From NCBI GenBank assembly GCA_016702335.1, contig JADJEF010000002.1, positions 132,975 through 196,974 on the forward strand: a stretch of 64,000 bases of DNA, written 5' to 3'. How positions within the stretch are numbered: position 1 is the stretch's first letter; the number at the start of each line of letters is the position of its first letter. This DNA is from Rhodocyclaceae bacterium. Lineage in GTDB: Bacteria; Pseudomonadota; Gammaproteobacteria; Burkholderiales; Rhodocyclaceae. Under the pieces are notes generated by a model that worked only from the letters and a program-made list of their open reading frames with translations, was not told where the DNA came from and searched no databases. Shown here piece after piece: positions 52,663 to 61,194 of this stretch. Position numbers and translations under genes: made by a program.

Positions 52663-55533
52663 ATGAAACGCATGCTTTTCAATGCGACGCAAGCCGAGGA
52701 ACTCCGCGTCGCGATCGTTGATGGTCAAAAACTCATTGACCTCGACATCGAATCGGTTACCAAAGAACAGCGCAAGAGCAACATCTACAAGGCGGTGATC
52801 ACGCGCCTCGAGCCCAGTCTTGAGGCCGCCTTCATCGACTACGGCGCCGAGCGCCATGGCTTCCTGCCGTTCAAGGAAGTTTCCCGCAGCTACTTCAAGC
52901 CCGGCGTCGACGCGGGCAAGGCCACCATCAAGGAAGCCTTGCAGGTCGGCCAGGAAATCGTCGTTCAGGTCGAAAAAGACGAGCGTGGCAACAAGGGCGC
53001 TGCCCTGACCACCTTCATCTCACTCGCCGGACGCTATTTGGTGCTGATGCCCAATAACCCCCGTGGCGGTGGCGTCTCGCGCCGCATCGAGGGCGAAGAC
53101 CGGCAGGAACTGCGCGAGGTCATGGATCAGCTCGACGTGCCCAACGGCATGAGCCTGATTGCCCGCACCGCCGGCATCGGCCGCAGCGCCGAAGAGCTGC
53201 AGTGGGACTTGAACTACCTGATGCAACTGTGGACCGCCATCGATGGCGCTGCCCAGGGACAAAATGGCGCCTTCCTGATTTATCAGGAATCCAGCCTGGT
53301 TATTCGTGCCATTCGTGATTACTTCCAGCCCGATATCGGCGAGATCCTGATCGATACCGACGACATTCACGATCAGGCATTGCAGTTCATGGCCCACGTC
53401 ATGCCGGCCACCGCCTCACGCATCAAGCGCTATCACGACGATGTGCCGCTGTTTTCACGCTTCCAGATCGAGCACCAGATCGAATCGGCCTACTCGCGTC
53501 AGGTCAATCTGCCCTCGGGCGGCGCTATCGTGATTGACCACACCGAGGCGCTGGTCTCGGTTGACGTGAACTCGGGTCGCGCCACACGCGGTGCTGACAT
53601 CGAAGAAACCGCCTTCCGAACCAACTGCGAAGCGGCCGACGAAATCGCCCGCCAGTTGCGTCTGCGCGACCTGGGTGGCCTGATCGTGATCGACTTCATT
53701 GACATGGAATCGACCAAGAACCAGCGTGAAGTGGAAAGCCGCCTGCGCGATGCTCTGCATCACGACCGTGCGCGCGTGCAGACGGGCAAGATCTCGCGCT
53801 TTGGCCTGCTTGAGCTCTCGCGTCAGCGTTTGCGTCCGGCGCTGGCCGAGACCAGCTACATCACCTGTCCGCGTTGTACTGGCACTGGACATATTCGCTC
53901 GACCGAATCGGCCGCGCTGCACATTCTGCGTATCCTCGAAGAGGAGTCGATGAAGGAAAACACGGGGGCCCTGCATTGCCAGGTGCCTGTCGATGTTGGC
54001 ACCTTCCTGCTCAACGAAAAGCGCGTGGATATTGCCAAGATCGAGGCGCGTCATCGCGTCAATCTGGTGATCGTGCCTAACCGCCACCTGGAAACGCCCG
54101 CCCACGAGATCGTCCGCCTGCGCCATGATCAGCTGAACGAAGAAGGCGTGCAGTTGGCCAGCTACCAGATGGCTGAAAAGGCCGAAAAGGCCGTTGAAGC
54201 CAATACCTACCAGCCCCCGTCGGCCAATACCGAGGCCAAGCCGGTCAAGATCGAGGCGGCCGTGAAGGCCTTCACGCCTGACCAGCCCGCCCCCGTGGTG
54301 GAGCCGCGTGCCGTCGCCGCAGCGCCGGCCGCTCAGGTGGCTGCGCCTCAGCCTGGCTTGTGGGCCAAGATCGTCAGCTGGTTCGGTGGCAGCGCGCCGG
54401 AAGTAAAGGTGGAAGCGCCCGCGCCTGTAGCACCGCGCCGTGAAGGCCGTGACGGGCGTGATCGCAATGGCCGCGACCGCAATGGGCGTGGCCGTGATCG
54501 CAACGGGCGTGACCGCGACAACCGTGAGGGACGTAAAGAAGGTGGCGCAGGTGCCAACGCCGATGGGCGCAATGGCACTCAGCCGCAGCGTAAAGACGGT
54601 AACCGCGACGGCAATCGTGATGCTCAAGGAAATCGCGATGGAGGTCGCGAAGGTAATCGTGAGCCGCGTCCGCCGCGTAACGAACCGGGGGCACGCGATG
54701 CCCAGGCTAACCGCGAGCCGCGTGAAGGCAAGGAACCCAGAGAGCCGCGCGAGCCCCGTGAACCGAGAGAGCCACGTGAGAACCGTGGTCCGCGCCCCGA
54801 GCGTGGTGAGCGCCAACCGCGCCCGGCAGCCGATTCGGTGCCGGCCGGGGTGGTTGCCCAGGCTAATGCGGCGATTGCGATCGCCAGCGCCGTGTCACCA
54901 GCGCCGACTTCCGGAACTGATGCGCCAGCGACCACTGATGCCGGCGGTGAAGGCAATGGTCGCGACCGCAATGGTCGTCGTGGCCGGCGTGGGCGGGGTC
55001 GGGGTCGTCGTGATGGGGCGCAAGGCGGTAATGAGAATCTGATCGCTGGCGAAGGCAGTGATCTGAGTGATGACGGCGCAGACGCGCTGTCTCAGGTTCA
55101 GCCCGGTGCGCTTCCGGCGACACCTGCAGACGTAGCTATGGCGGCTGCTGTCGTAACACCGGTGGCAGTCGCAGAGCCGATCGTCGACGCTGGTGTCGCT
55201 GAATCGGCGCCTGTTGCCGAACTGCCGGTCGCGAATCCGGAGACCACAGCGGTCGTTGCCGAACGGGCACCGGTACCCGTGCCTGCGCCTGCACCGGTAG
55301 CCGTTGTCGAGCCGATGCCGGTGGTTGAGACGCCTACCCACGTCCTTGTCCAGGCACCGGTCGTCGATATTTCAGTATCGCTTCAATCCGCCGGACTGGA
55401 AATGGTTCAGACCCGGTTTGAAGCCCCGCGTGCGGCGGCTGATGAGCAGGCACCCGTGCTTGGGCGCAAGCCCAAGGCGACCGTCGTGGTTGCCGCAGAG
55501 CCACTGCAAATGGTGGAGACGCAGCGCAGCTGA
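52663..55533 (+). CDS. rne: Ribonuclease E
   Basis: 956 residues from the ATG at 52663 (CAGGAGAACAC ahead). The catalytic half (1 to about 510) starts MKRMLFNATQAEELRVAIV, has the S1 domain, the DNase-I-like region with VDVNSGRATRG and VIDFIDMES (metal Asp residues) and the Zn-link CPRCTGTG. The C-terminal half is disordered: an amphipathic LWAKIVSWFGGS (membrane anchor-like), Arg-rich RNGRDRNGRGR and EPREPREP repeats, then Ala/Pro/Val-rich repeats to the end. Residues about 741-750 (AVSPAPTSG) come from a repeat copy. It starts mRNA decay and rRNA/tRNA processing. Followed by a clear terminator. Confidence 0.96.
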   Translation: MKRMLFNATQAEELRVAIVDGQKLIDLDIESVTKEQRKSNIYKAVITRLEPSLEAAFIDYGAERHGFLPFKEVSRSYFKPGVDAGKATIKEALQVGQEIVVQVEKDERGNKGAALTTFISLAGRYLVLMPNNPRGGGVSRRIEGEDRQELREVMDQLDVPNGMSLIARTAGIGRSAEELQWDLNYLMQLWTAIDGAAQGQNGAFLIYQESSLVIRAIRDYFQPDIGEILIDTDDIHDQALQFMAHVMPATASRIKRYHDDVPLFSRFQIEHQIESAYSRQVNLPSGGAIVIDHTEALVSVDVNSGRATRGADIEETAFRTNCEAADEIARQLRLRDLGGLIVIDFIDMESTKNQREVESRLRDALHHDRARVQTGKISRFGLLELSRQRLRPALAETSYITCPRCTGTGHIRSTESAALHILRILEEESMKENTGALHCQVPVDVGTFLLNEKRVDIAKIEARHRVNLVIVPNRHLETPAHEIVRLRHDQLNEEGVQLASYQMAEKAEKAVEANTYQPPSANTEAKPVKIEAAVKAFTPDQPAPVVEPRAVAAAPAAQVAAPQPGLWAKIVSWFGGSAPEVKVEAPAPVAPRREGRDGRDRNGRDRNGRGRDRNGRDRDNREGRKEGGAGANADGRNGTQPQRKDGNRDGNRDAQGNRDGGREGNREPRPPRNEPGARDAQANREPREGKEPREPREPREPREPRENRGPRPERGERQPRPAADSVPAGVVAQANAAIAIASAVSPAPTSGTDAPATTDAGGEGNGRDRNGRRGRRGRGRGRRDGAQGGNENLIAGEGSDLSDDGADALSQVQPGALPATPADVAMAAAVVTPVAVAEPIVDAGVAESAPVAELPVANPETTAVVAERAPVPVPAPAPVAVVEPMPVVETPTHVLVQAPVVDISVSLQSAGLEMVQTRFEAPRAAADEQAPVLGRKPKATVVVAAEPLQMVETQRS
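54885..54914 (-). repeat. Interspersed repeat copy 12 (inside rne tail)
   Basis: CAGCGCCGACTT at 54900-54911 and GCCGTGTCAC at 54889-54898 match; the first bases are diverged. Read as AVSPAPTSG in the disordered RNase E tail. Confidence 0.88.
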
Positions 55534-55553
55534 TCCGTTCGGTATCGGCATAG

Positions 55554-55590
55554 TGCCCGGCCAGCGTCGCCGCTCGCCGGGCATTTTTTT
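55554..55590 (+). terminator. Rho-independent terminator of rne
   Basis: TGCCCGGC (55554-55561) pairs with GCCGGGCA (55576-55583), followed by T7 at 55584-55590. It lies 20 bases past the rne stop. Confidence 0.9.
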
Positions 55591-55611
55591 GCCTGCTTGA
55601 TCGAGTGCAAT

Positions 55612-56304
55612 CTATCGGGTGATTACCAGCAACTGGTAAAGACCGCCAAAGAAGGTCTGCGCGTCAATGGACTGAACCGGCACCCCGGGGGGAAGCCAGA
55701 CTGCAAGATCATGGGCCCAGAGATCCAGAGCGAAAGGCTCAAGTGAGGACAAGACCGCGCGCATGGGCAAATTCAAGGGGTGGAACCCGTGCGGACGGTG
55801 GTAATCGACAATGACCAACTTGCCGCCCGGGCGCACGACACGCAGCGCTTCGGAAAGCGTCTTTCGGCGCACGTCTTCAGGCTGCTCGTGCAGCAGGAAG
55901 AAGAGCAGGGCGCGGTCATAGCTGGCCGACTCATAGACCATCGCGGCACTATTGCCCAGATGTATGCCTACACGCGAGGCGTTGGCACCCAGCTTGTTTC
56001 TCAGGTTGAGGACCTGAACCGGTAATACGTCCACGACATCCAGCTGGCCGGCGTCAGTGTGTGCGGCAAGCAGCTTGGGTGTCAGGTCACCGTAAACACA
56101 GGCAATCTGCAAAGTTTTCCCGGACAAGCGCTCTCCGAGCGCGGCCAACGCCTTGTCGCGCAGGCGTGCAAAATTACCCCACAGAATAAGGTTAACCAGC
56201 CACTGACGCTCAAACAGCCGAACCGCTTCGGGGGTGCCGTAGGCCCACGCGTAGGTGTCGGACAGGTACTTCGGAATACTTGCCGTCAGATCACCGGTTT
56301 TCAT
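55612..56304 (-). CDS. rquA: Rhodoquinone biosynthesis protein RquA
   Basis: About 230 residues. The family pattern is IPKYLSDTYAWAYGTPEAVRLFERQWLVNLILWGNFARLRD, then LQIACVYGDLTPKL, DVVDVLPVQVLNLRNKL, RALLFFLLHEQPEDVRRKTLSEALRVVRPGGKLVIVDYHRP and LEPFALDLW. The normal methyltransferase GxGxG loop is replaced by ACVYGDL, a trait of RquA that sets it apart from UbiE/Coq5. RquA converts ubiquinone to rhodoquinone, the low-potential quinone for fumarate reduction. Two adjacent ATGs (56310 and 56304) compete; GGAAG is better spaced for 56304. Fumarase lies 8 kb away. Confidence 0.85.
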   Translation of the reverse strand: MKTGDLTASIPKYLSDTYAWAYGTPEAVRLFERQWLVNLILWGNFARLRDKALAALGERLSGKTLQIACVYGDLTPKLLAAHTDAGQLDVVDVLPVQVLNLRNKLGANASRVGIHLGNSAAMVYESASYDRALLFFLLHEQPEDVRRKTLSEALRVVRPGGKLVIVDYHRPHGFHPLNLPMRAVLSSLEPFALDLWAHDLAVWLPPGVPVQSIDAQTFFGGLYQLLVITR

Positions 56305-56644
56305 TTTCATGCGCTTCCAGTCTCGGTTGACTTCATTAGAGCAGCCGGTTCGTCCGGGATGTTGACCTGTGTCAAGGGTGGGCACTGCGCTCGATATGGG
56401 CACGCGGTATGCGACCGGTTTCGCTGCGAACGGGGCCGAGCACCGGGGCCGGCCACCGGGGCCGTCCTCCTGAGGGCTGTCAGGGCACCCCTGGCGATTG
56501 ACGCTTTTGCCTGTGTCCGGCTATTCTCGCCCCTGCCAGACCGGATCTCTCTCCCCTGACTGCTGCGGGATGTACGGCTTATCCCGGTTGGGCCTGCCTG
56601 ACTAAATCCTGATATCACAAACCTTTTACTGGGAGCCGACAGCC
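56305..56644. other. Divergent gap between rquA and a binding-protein gene
   Basis: About 340 bases. It contains three near-tandem GGGGCCG-type blocks at about 56430-56465 (each preceded by AC or CACC) and one good plus-strand promoter (56498-56527). No gene or known RNA was seen. The G/C blocks could be a regulator site or chance. Confidence 0.4.
56498..56527 (+). promoter_or_regulatory. Candidate sigma-70 promoter
   Basis: TTGACG (56498-56503), 18-base spacer, TATTCT (56522-56527). It points at the binding-protein gene starting at 56645 and would give a leader of about 110 bases. Confidence 0.5.
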
Positions 56645-57445
56645 ATGAGCAAGTCATTCGCCGCGATCGTGATGTTCCTTCTGGCCCTTGGTGTATCAAG
56701 CTCGCCATTGGCCGAGGGGGAGAAGGCCACCGAAAAGATTCTTGAAGTCGCTTTCTACGAATCCGGTTATTTGTACTCCAATGGTGTCGGCATCGATATC
56801 GATGTCATCAACGAGATCAAGAACCGGGGCGGCTACAGCTTTCGCCCCGTCGAAATGTCCAGAGCCCGGATATGGAAAGACCTCGCCGAGACCCGGCTGG
56901 CGATGAGCGTCTCGGGCATTCAGACCCCGGAGCGTGACACGTTTGCCTATTTCATTCCCTATATCGTTCAGAACAACAAGGCGATAGTCGCGCACGCCAG
57001 GTACACCACGCCCGAAAGCATTCTCAACGACAAGGCGGCCAAGCTAGCCGTGGTCAGGAGCTTCAAGCACGGCGAGTACTTCGACGCCTTCATCGACAAG
57101 TTTCGCGCCAACGGTGGGGACCTCACCGAAGTCGCCACCAGTCACAACCTGTTTTTAATGCTCAAAGCGGGCGACAGGGTTGAGATGATCATTTCCCAGC
57201 CGGCCTTCTACGCCAAGGCACTGAAAGAGATGGGCCTTGAATCCAGCGCGGTTATCCGTGACTGGGACTCACCGCCCAAGAAGCCGATTGTGCTGTCCCT
57301 CATCCTGAGCAAGGCACATTTTTCCGAGGCCGATGTGGCTGAAATGAAGAAAATTGTTCAAGCCATGAAAAAAGATGGAACGCTAAAGCGGATTTTTTCA
57401 AAGTACCTCTCCAAGAAGGACGTGGAGGAGGCGCTGAACTTTTAG
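56645..57445 (+). CDS. Periplasmic substrate-binding protein (SBP_bac_3 type)
   Basis: 266 residues. The signal peptide ends near SSPLAEG. The mature part has YESGYLYSNGVGIDIDVINEIKNRGGYSFRPVEMSRARIWKDL and a second lobe ending FSEADVAEMKKIVQAMKKDGTLKRIFSKYL, the usual family 3 pattern for polar solutes. GGGAG precedes the start. No permease is nearby; its stop overlaps that of a convergent receiver-GGDEF gene by three bases. Confidence 0.85.
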   Translation: MSKSFAAIVMFLLALGVSSSPLAEGEKATEKILEVAFYESGYLYSNGVGIDIDVINEIKNRGGYSFRPVEMSRARIWKDLAETRLAMSVSGIQTPERDTFAYFIPYIVQNNKAIVAHARYTTPESILNDKAAKLAVVRSFKHGEYFDAFIDKFRANGGDLTEVATSHNLFLMLKAGDRVEMIISQPAFYAKALKEMGLESSAVIRDWDSPPKKPIVLSLILSKAHFSEADVAEMKKIVQAMKKDGTLKRIFSKYLSKKDVEEALNF

Positions 57446-58380
57446 GCGCTCTCGAAGCGATTACGCCCGCCATCCTTGGCCCGGTAGAGCGCGGCGTCGG
57501 CGGCTTTGAACAAATCGGTGGGCCGGTCACCCAACTGCTGGTTGCGGGCGCCACCAATGGATGCCGTCACAATGCCCCAGTCGGCATTGCGTTCGTGAGG
57601 AATGGCGAGCTTCCGGATTGCGTCCAGCACGCAGTGGGCGGCACCCTCGTAACCGGCCTCGGAGGCATTGGGGATAATCACGGCAAATTCTTCGCCGCCG
57701 TAACGGGCCACGAAAGCGCCGCGGGTCATGCCCTCGGCGTTGGTTTCGACAATCACGGCTTCGATGGCGCCAGCCACGGCGCGCAGGCAATCGTCGCCCG
57801 CCTGATGGCCATAGTGATCGTTGTACTTCTTGAAGTTGTCGACATCCAGCATGAGCAGCGCAAACGCTTGCTTCGCCTGCGTGCACTGAGCCCAGTGCAT
57901 ATCTACGTCAAGATCCATTCGGCGCCGGTTGAGCAAGCCGGTGAGGCCGTCGCGGCTGGCTTGATGCTCCAGGCGCTCGTTGGCAATCGAGAGCAGGCGG
58001 CGCATGGCGGCAATGCGCGAGAGCGCTTTCATCTTGGCTTGCAGCACGTTCTCGCTGATGCCCTTGACCAGAAAATCATCGCCGCCGGCCTCAATGGCGG
58101 TAATCAGATTTTCGGCGGTGTCTGACGCCGTGAGAAAAATGATCGGGGTCCAGGCCCATTTTCTTGTGGCCTCAAGCGCCCGGATGCGATTGCAGGCCTC
58201 GAAGCCATTCATGACCGGCATGTCAATATCCATCAACACCAGATCAGGCGAAATCTGGGAAAACTGCTCGACGGCCTTCTGGCCATTGTCGGCCACCACG
58301 ACGTCGTGACCGAAAGACATCAGGCGCGCGGTCATGACGGCCGCGACCGCGCGGGTATCTTCAACAAGGAGAATTTTCAT
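57442..58380 (-). CDS. Response regulator diguanylate cyclase (REC-GGDEF)
   Basis: 312 residues. The receiver domain (1 to about 120) has MKILLVEDTRAVAAV, the phospho-Asp in DLVLMDIDMPVMNG and the Lys in DFLVKGIS. The GGDEF domain (about 140-310) has DVDNFKKYNDHYGHQAGDDCL and RYGGEEFAVIIPN. The RxxD inhibitory site is absent (RGAF at that spot), unlike the other two cyclases here. Phosphorylation should control c-di-GMP output. Last gene of a seven-gene minus-strand run. Confidence 0.94.
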   Translation of the reverse strand: MKILLVEDTRAVAAVMTARLMSFGHDVVVADNGQKAVEQFSQISPDLVLMDIDMPVMNGFEACNRIRALEATRKWAWTPIIFLTASDTAENLITAIEAGGDDFLVKGISENVLQAKMKALSRIAAMRRLLSIANERLEHQASRDGLTGLLNRRRMDLDVDMHWAQCTQAKQAFALLMLDVDNFKKYNDHYGHQAGDDCLRAVAGAIEAVIVETNAEGMTRGAFVARYGGEEFAVIIPNASEAGYEGAAHCVLDAIRKLAIPHERNADWGIVTASIGGARNQQLGDRPTDLFKAADAALYRAKDGGRNRFESA

Positions 58381-58395
58381 GAGGGGTAGCGAACT

Positions 58396-59841
58396 TCAAT
58401 GGGTAGTCTGAGCGCAAGTTATAACGCGATTTCGCCCGTGCCGCTTGGCGGCATAGAGCGCCTGGTCGGCGAGATTGAGCACAGTGTCACAGTCAGACTG
58501 TGCATCGGCGGAACAGGCTACCCCGATGCTGATGGTGAGCGACACGTCGGTCGTGCCTATCGGCAGGGTCAGTAGCGCTACGGCGACGCGAATGCGTTCC
58601 AGCATGATGCGGGCATCTTCGCTGCTGGTTTCGGGCAGCAAAATGGCAAATTCCTCACCGCCCACGCGCGCCGGGGTATCGATGCCACGGCAGTTAGCCA
58701 GTACGGTGGTAGCCACCGCTTTAAGTACCGCGTCACCGGCGGCGTGGCCGTAGGTATCGTTAATGCGCTTGAAATGATCCAGGTCGAGCATGGCGACCGA
58801 GTAAGCGAGCTTGTTGCGGGTGCTGCGCTCGTGCTCAAGGCGCAGCCTGGGCATGAAAGCTCGCCGGTTGGGCAGGTCGGTGAGGGCGTCGTGTTCGGCC
58901 GCCTCCTGCCAGAGCGAACGGGCCTTTTCGGTTGCTTGCAGCGCCCGACTTTGCAAGGTGACGCCGAGCGTCGCCAGCGCAGACGAAAAGACAAACGTCA
59001 GTACACGAAAGTTCGATTCCTCGGCCGTGGCCGCCACAAATGGTCCGTAGCCTTTGGTCGTCGCAATCATCACGAACAGCAGGGCGGTGGTGGAGAGCAG
59101 GGCCATGCCCAGCAGCCCGACCTCGAAGGCGAGGGCCAGCGTGGCCAGCGTGATCAGAAACACGGTGCCGGGCAGCAGGGTGAAGTCGATCAACAAAATG
59201 GCAGCGATGGCAAGTGCCCCGAGGAGCACAAACGGCCATTGCTCGGGCGTCCGCCGGTCCGACAGCTTCCAGCCCTGATACACCTGGAAAATCAGCAAAA
59301 TGCCGAGGCTGTCGGCGAGCAGCAACATGCGGAAAAACTCCGGTCCGGCCGCCCAGGGAATGTAATTCCCGGCGGCAAGATTGAGAGTCAAGATCAGACT
59401 GGTTGCGGCGGTGGGCAGCAGGCAGACCCATAGTCCAAAGGGGATCAGGTCGGTAGCTTTGCTCAGGCCACGGGGCAAGCGGCGGGCCAAAGCGAGGGCG
59501 GTCAAGGCCCCGGCCAGCGCATCCGCACCCGCCGCGATGCTGGTATGCACGATGTGATTGAGCAGTGAGGCCGTGGCCATGCCAGGAAAATTGGCGGCAA
59601 AGCTGGCCACAAAAATAATCGGCAGTGCGCGCCGTCCCCAATGATGAATCATCACCAGAGCCAAGCCGGCGGGCAGCCAGATCAGGGTGATGTTGGCGGG
59701 TTGCACGGCAAACAGCGCCATACCGAAACGGGCCAGCAGATAGTAGGCACCTCCAGCCAGCAGCATCGCTGCCGTGGCGACGCTGTCCTGGGCATCGCGG
59801 TCGAGCGAGTGGCTCGTGACAGGGGAATCCGGGTTCGTCAT
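58396..59841 (-). CDS. Membrane diguanylate cyclase with a MASE1 sensor
   Basis: 481 residues. Eight to nine membrane helices in the first 300 residues match the MASE1 type (YYLLARFGMALFAVQPANITLIWLPAGLALVMI). The GGDEF domain has DLDHFKRINDTYGHAAGDAVL and RVGGEEFAILLPE, with an RGID inhibitory site five residues upstream. It starts 7 bases after the LMW-PTP gene and is 15 bases before the REC-GGDEF gene. Confidence 0.93.
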   Translation of the reverse strand: MTNPDSPVTSHSLDRDAQDSVATAAMLLAGGAYYLLARFGMALFAVQPANITLIWLPAGLALVMIHHWGRRALPIIFVASFAANFPGMATASLLNHIVHTSIAAGADALAGALTALALARRLPRGLSKATDLIPFGLWVCLLPTAATSLILTLNLAAGNYIPWAAGPEFFRMLLLADSLGILLIFQVYQGWKLSDRRTPEQWPFVLLGALAIAAILLIDFTLLPGTVFLITLATLALAFEVGLLGMALLSTTALLFVMIATTKGYGPFVAATAEESNFRVLTFVFSSALATLGVTLQSRALQATEKARSLWQEAAEHDALTDLPNRRAFMPRLRLEHERSTRNKLAYSVAMLDLDHFKRINDTYGHAAGDAVLKAVATTVLANCRGIDTPARVGGEEFAILLPETSSEDARIMLERIRVAVALLTLPIGTTDVSLTISIGVACSADAQSDCDTVLNLADQALYAAKRHGRNRVITCAQTTH

Positions 59842-59848
59842 GCAGCTA

Positions 59849-60337
59849 TTATGGTGCTGACGCCAGTGCGGTGATCAGCCCGGCGCTCGCGCCTTCAACC
59901 AGATCGAGTACCTGTTCAAAACCCTCGGGGCCTCCGTAGTAGGGATCGGGAACATCTTGCCCGGTGCGTTCAGGGTGGTAGTCGAGGAGCAGTCGCACCT
60001 CCGCCCGGCTTTCCGGCACGGCCTGGGCACGCAGCATGCCCAGATGCCCGGCATCGAGTGCGAGCAGCAGATCAAAATTCCGGAAGTCGGCGCTGGTGAC
60101 ACGGCGAGCGCGCAGCGGGGTAAGGTCGTAACCGCGTTTGCGCGCCGCCGCAACGGTGCGCGGATCAGGCGCCTGATCCGCATGGTAGCCCTGAGTGCCC
60201 GCCGAATCGAAGACAAAGCAGTGCGCCACACCGGCGCGCTCGGCCATGGCCCGGGCCACGCCCTCTGCCGTGGGGGAGCGACAGATATTGCCGGTACAGA
60301 CAAACAGGACGCGGGTTGGCGGGCCGCTGGCGCGCAT
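59849..60337 (-). CDS. Low-molecular-weight protein tyrosine phosphatase
   Basis: 162 residues. The P-loop CTGNICRSP (14-22) and the general-acid DPYYG are present. It removes phosphate from protein tyrosine (or arginine). Residues 77-86 (ARRVTSADFR) are encoded by a repeat copy that replaces a conserved family segment of the same length type (RARxVxxxDF), so the repeat fits the fold. Located 8 bases after the HDOD gene. Confidence 0.93.
   Translation of the reverse strand: MRASGPPTRVLFVCTGNICRSPTAEGVARAMAERAGVAHCFVFDSAGTQGYHADQAPDPRTVAAARKRGYDLTPLRARRVTSADFRNFDLLLALDAGHLGMLRAQAVPESRAEVRLLLDYHPERTGQDVPDPYYGGPEGFEQVLDLVEGASAGLITALASAP
60080..60109 (+). repeat. Interspersed repeat copy 13 (inside the LMW-PTP gene)
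   Basis: Core at 60084-60095, spacer GTGAC, ACGGCG at 60101-60106. Read as RRVTSADFR on the gene strand, a third protein frame. Confidence 0.9.
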
Positions 60338-60345
60338 GGGGCTTC

Positions 60346-61182
60346 CTATTCGGCGGCCTGGATCAGCCCGACAATATCATCCGGGCTGAGCTTCAGCGTC
60401 TCGAGGACAAATGCCTCGCCAGAGGGCCAGTCGGGGCACAGGCCGCCGCCGGAACGCAGGCTGATGATCTGCTCCATGAGTAAACCGAAGGCCACGAGCT
60501 TGCGATTGACGGGTTCGACTTCGCGCCGCCCGGCAATCACTTTTTCCAGGTCGTGGTGGTAAAGAATGGCGCGACAGAACGGCTCGGGCAGCAGCCAGCC
60601 ACGGGCGAGGGCATAGCCCACGCGTGCATGGCTGTACTGGTAGTCCATCTGCTCTCGTACGATCACCTGGGCACCGGGCACGTGGTCAAGCTGTTCGATG
60701 ATGTGCCCGTAGCCGGCAAACCTGGTGATCATGACGGGAATGCCGCAGTCGCGAAACAGAGTGAAGGTGTGTGCTTCATCGGCGTCGATGCCCCGAATGG
60801 CGCGAGCAATGACCGTGGCGGCTTCGGCCGTGAGGGAAGCCTTGTCCCAAAAGCGCTGCATCAGGGCGCTGCCACTGGCGGGGAAGGTGTGGCGCAAGAT
60901 CAGGCCGGTAATCAGGTTGGTCGCCGCGCGCAGGCCGATGATCGAGAGCGCCTGATGCGGGCTGGCGGCCTTGCTGCGCATGCCGTAGAAGGGGGAGTTG
61001 ACCAGCTTGAGCAGCGCCCCGGACAGCGCGATGTCAGACGCAATCAGTTGGGAGAGCCTGCGCATGTCGGGCTCGGGCTGATGCATCTCGGCAGAGAACT
61101 GGCTGAGGATGGCGGGGCAAGCGGGAATGCCAATCTCGCGCGCCAGGCGATCAAATTCGTCCTCATTCGTGGGTTCGGTCAT
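60346..61182 (-). CDS. HDOD domain protein
   Basis: 278 residues, almost all one HDOD domain: LSQLIASDIALSGALLKLVNSPFYGMRSKAASPHQALSIIGLRAATNLI is the signature. HDOD proteins lack the HD metal pair and act as signalling scaffolds, often beside c-di-GMP enzymes, as here. 12 bases after uvrB. Confidence 0.93.
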   Translation of the reverse strand: MTEPTNEDEFDRLAREIGIPACPAILSQFSAEMHQPEPDMRRLSQLIASDIALSGALLKLVNSPFYGMRSKAASPHQALSIIGLRAATNLITGLILRHTFPASGSALMQRFWDKASLTAEAATVIARAIRGIDADEAHTFTLFRDCGIPVMITRFAGYGHIIEQLDHVPGAQVIVREQMDYQYSHARVGYALARGWLLPEPFCRAILYHHDLEKVIAGRREVEPVNRKLVAFGLLMEQIISLRSGGGLCPDWPSGEAFVLETLKLSPDDIVGLIQAAE

Positions 61183-61194
61183 GGTGTGTACTCG

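Noticed and set aside
54450..54790. Tandem DNA repeats in rne as a CRISPR or minisatellite
   Set aside because: They are low-complexity coding repeats (Arg/Asn/Gly and Glu-Pro-Arg) typical of the RNase E tail; no spacers of constant length.
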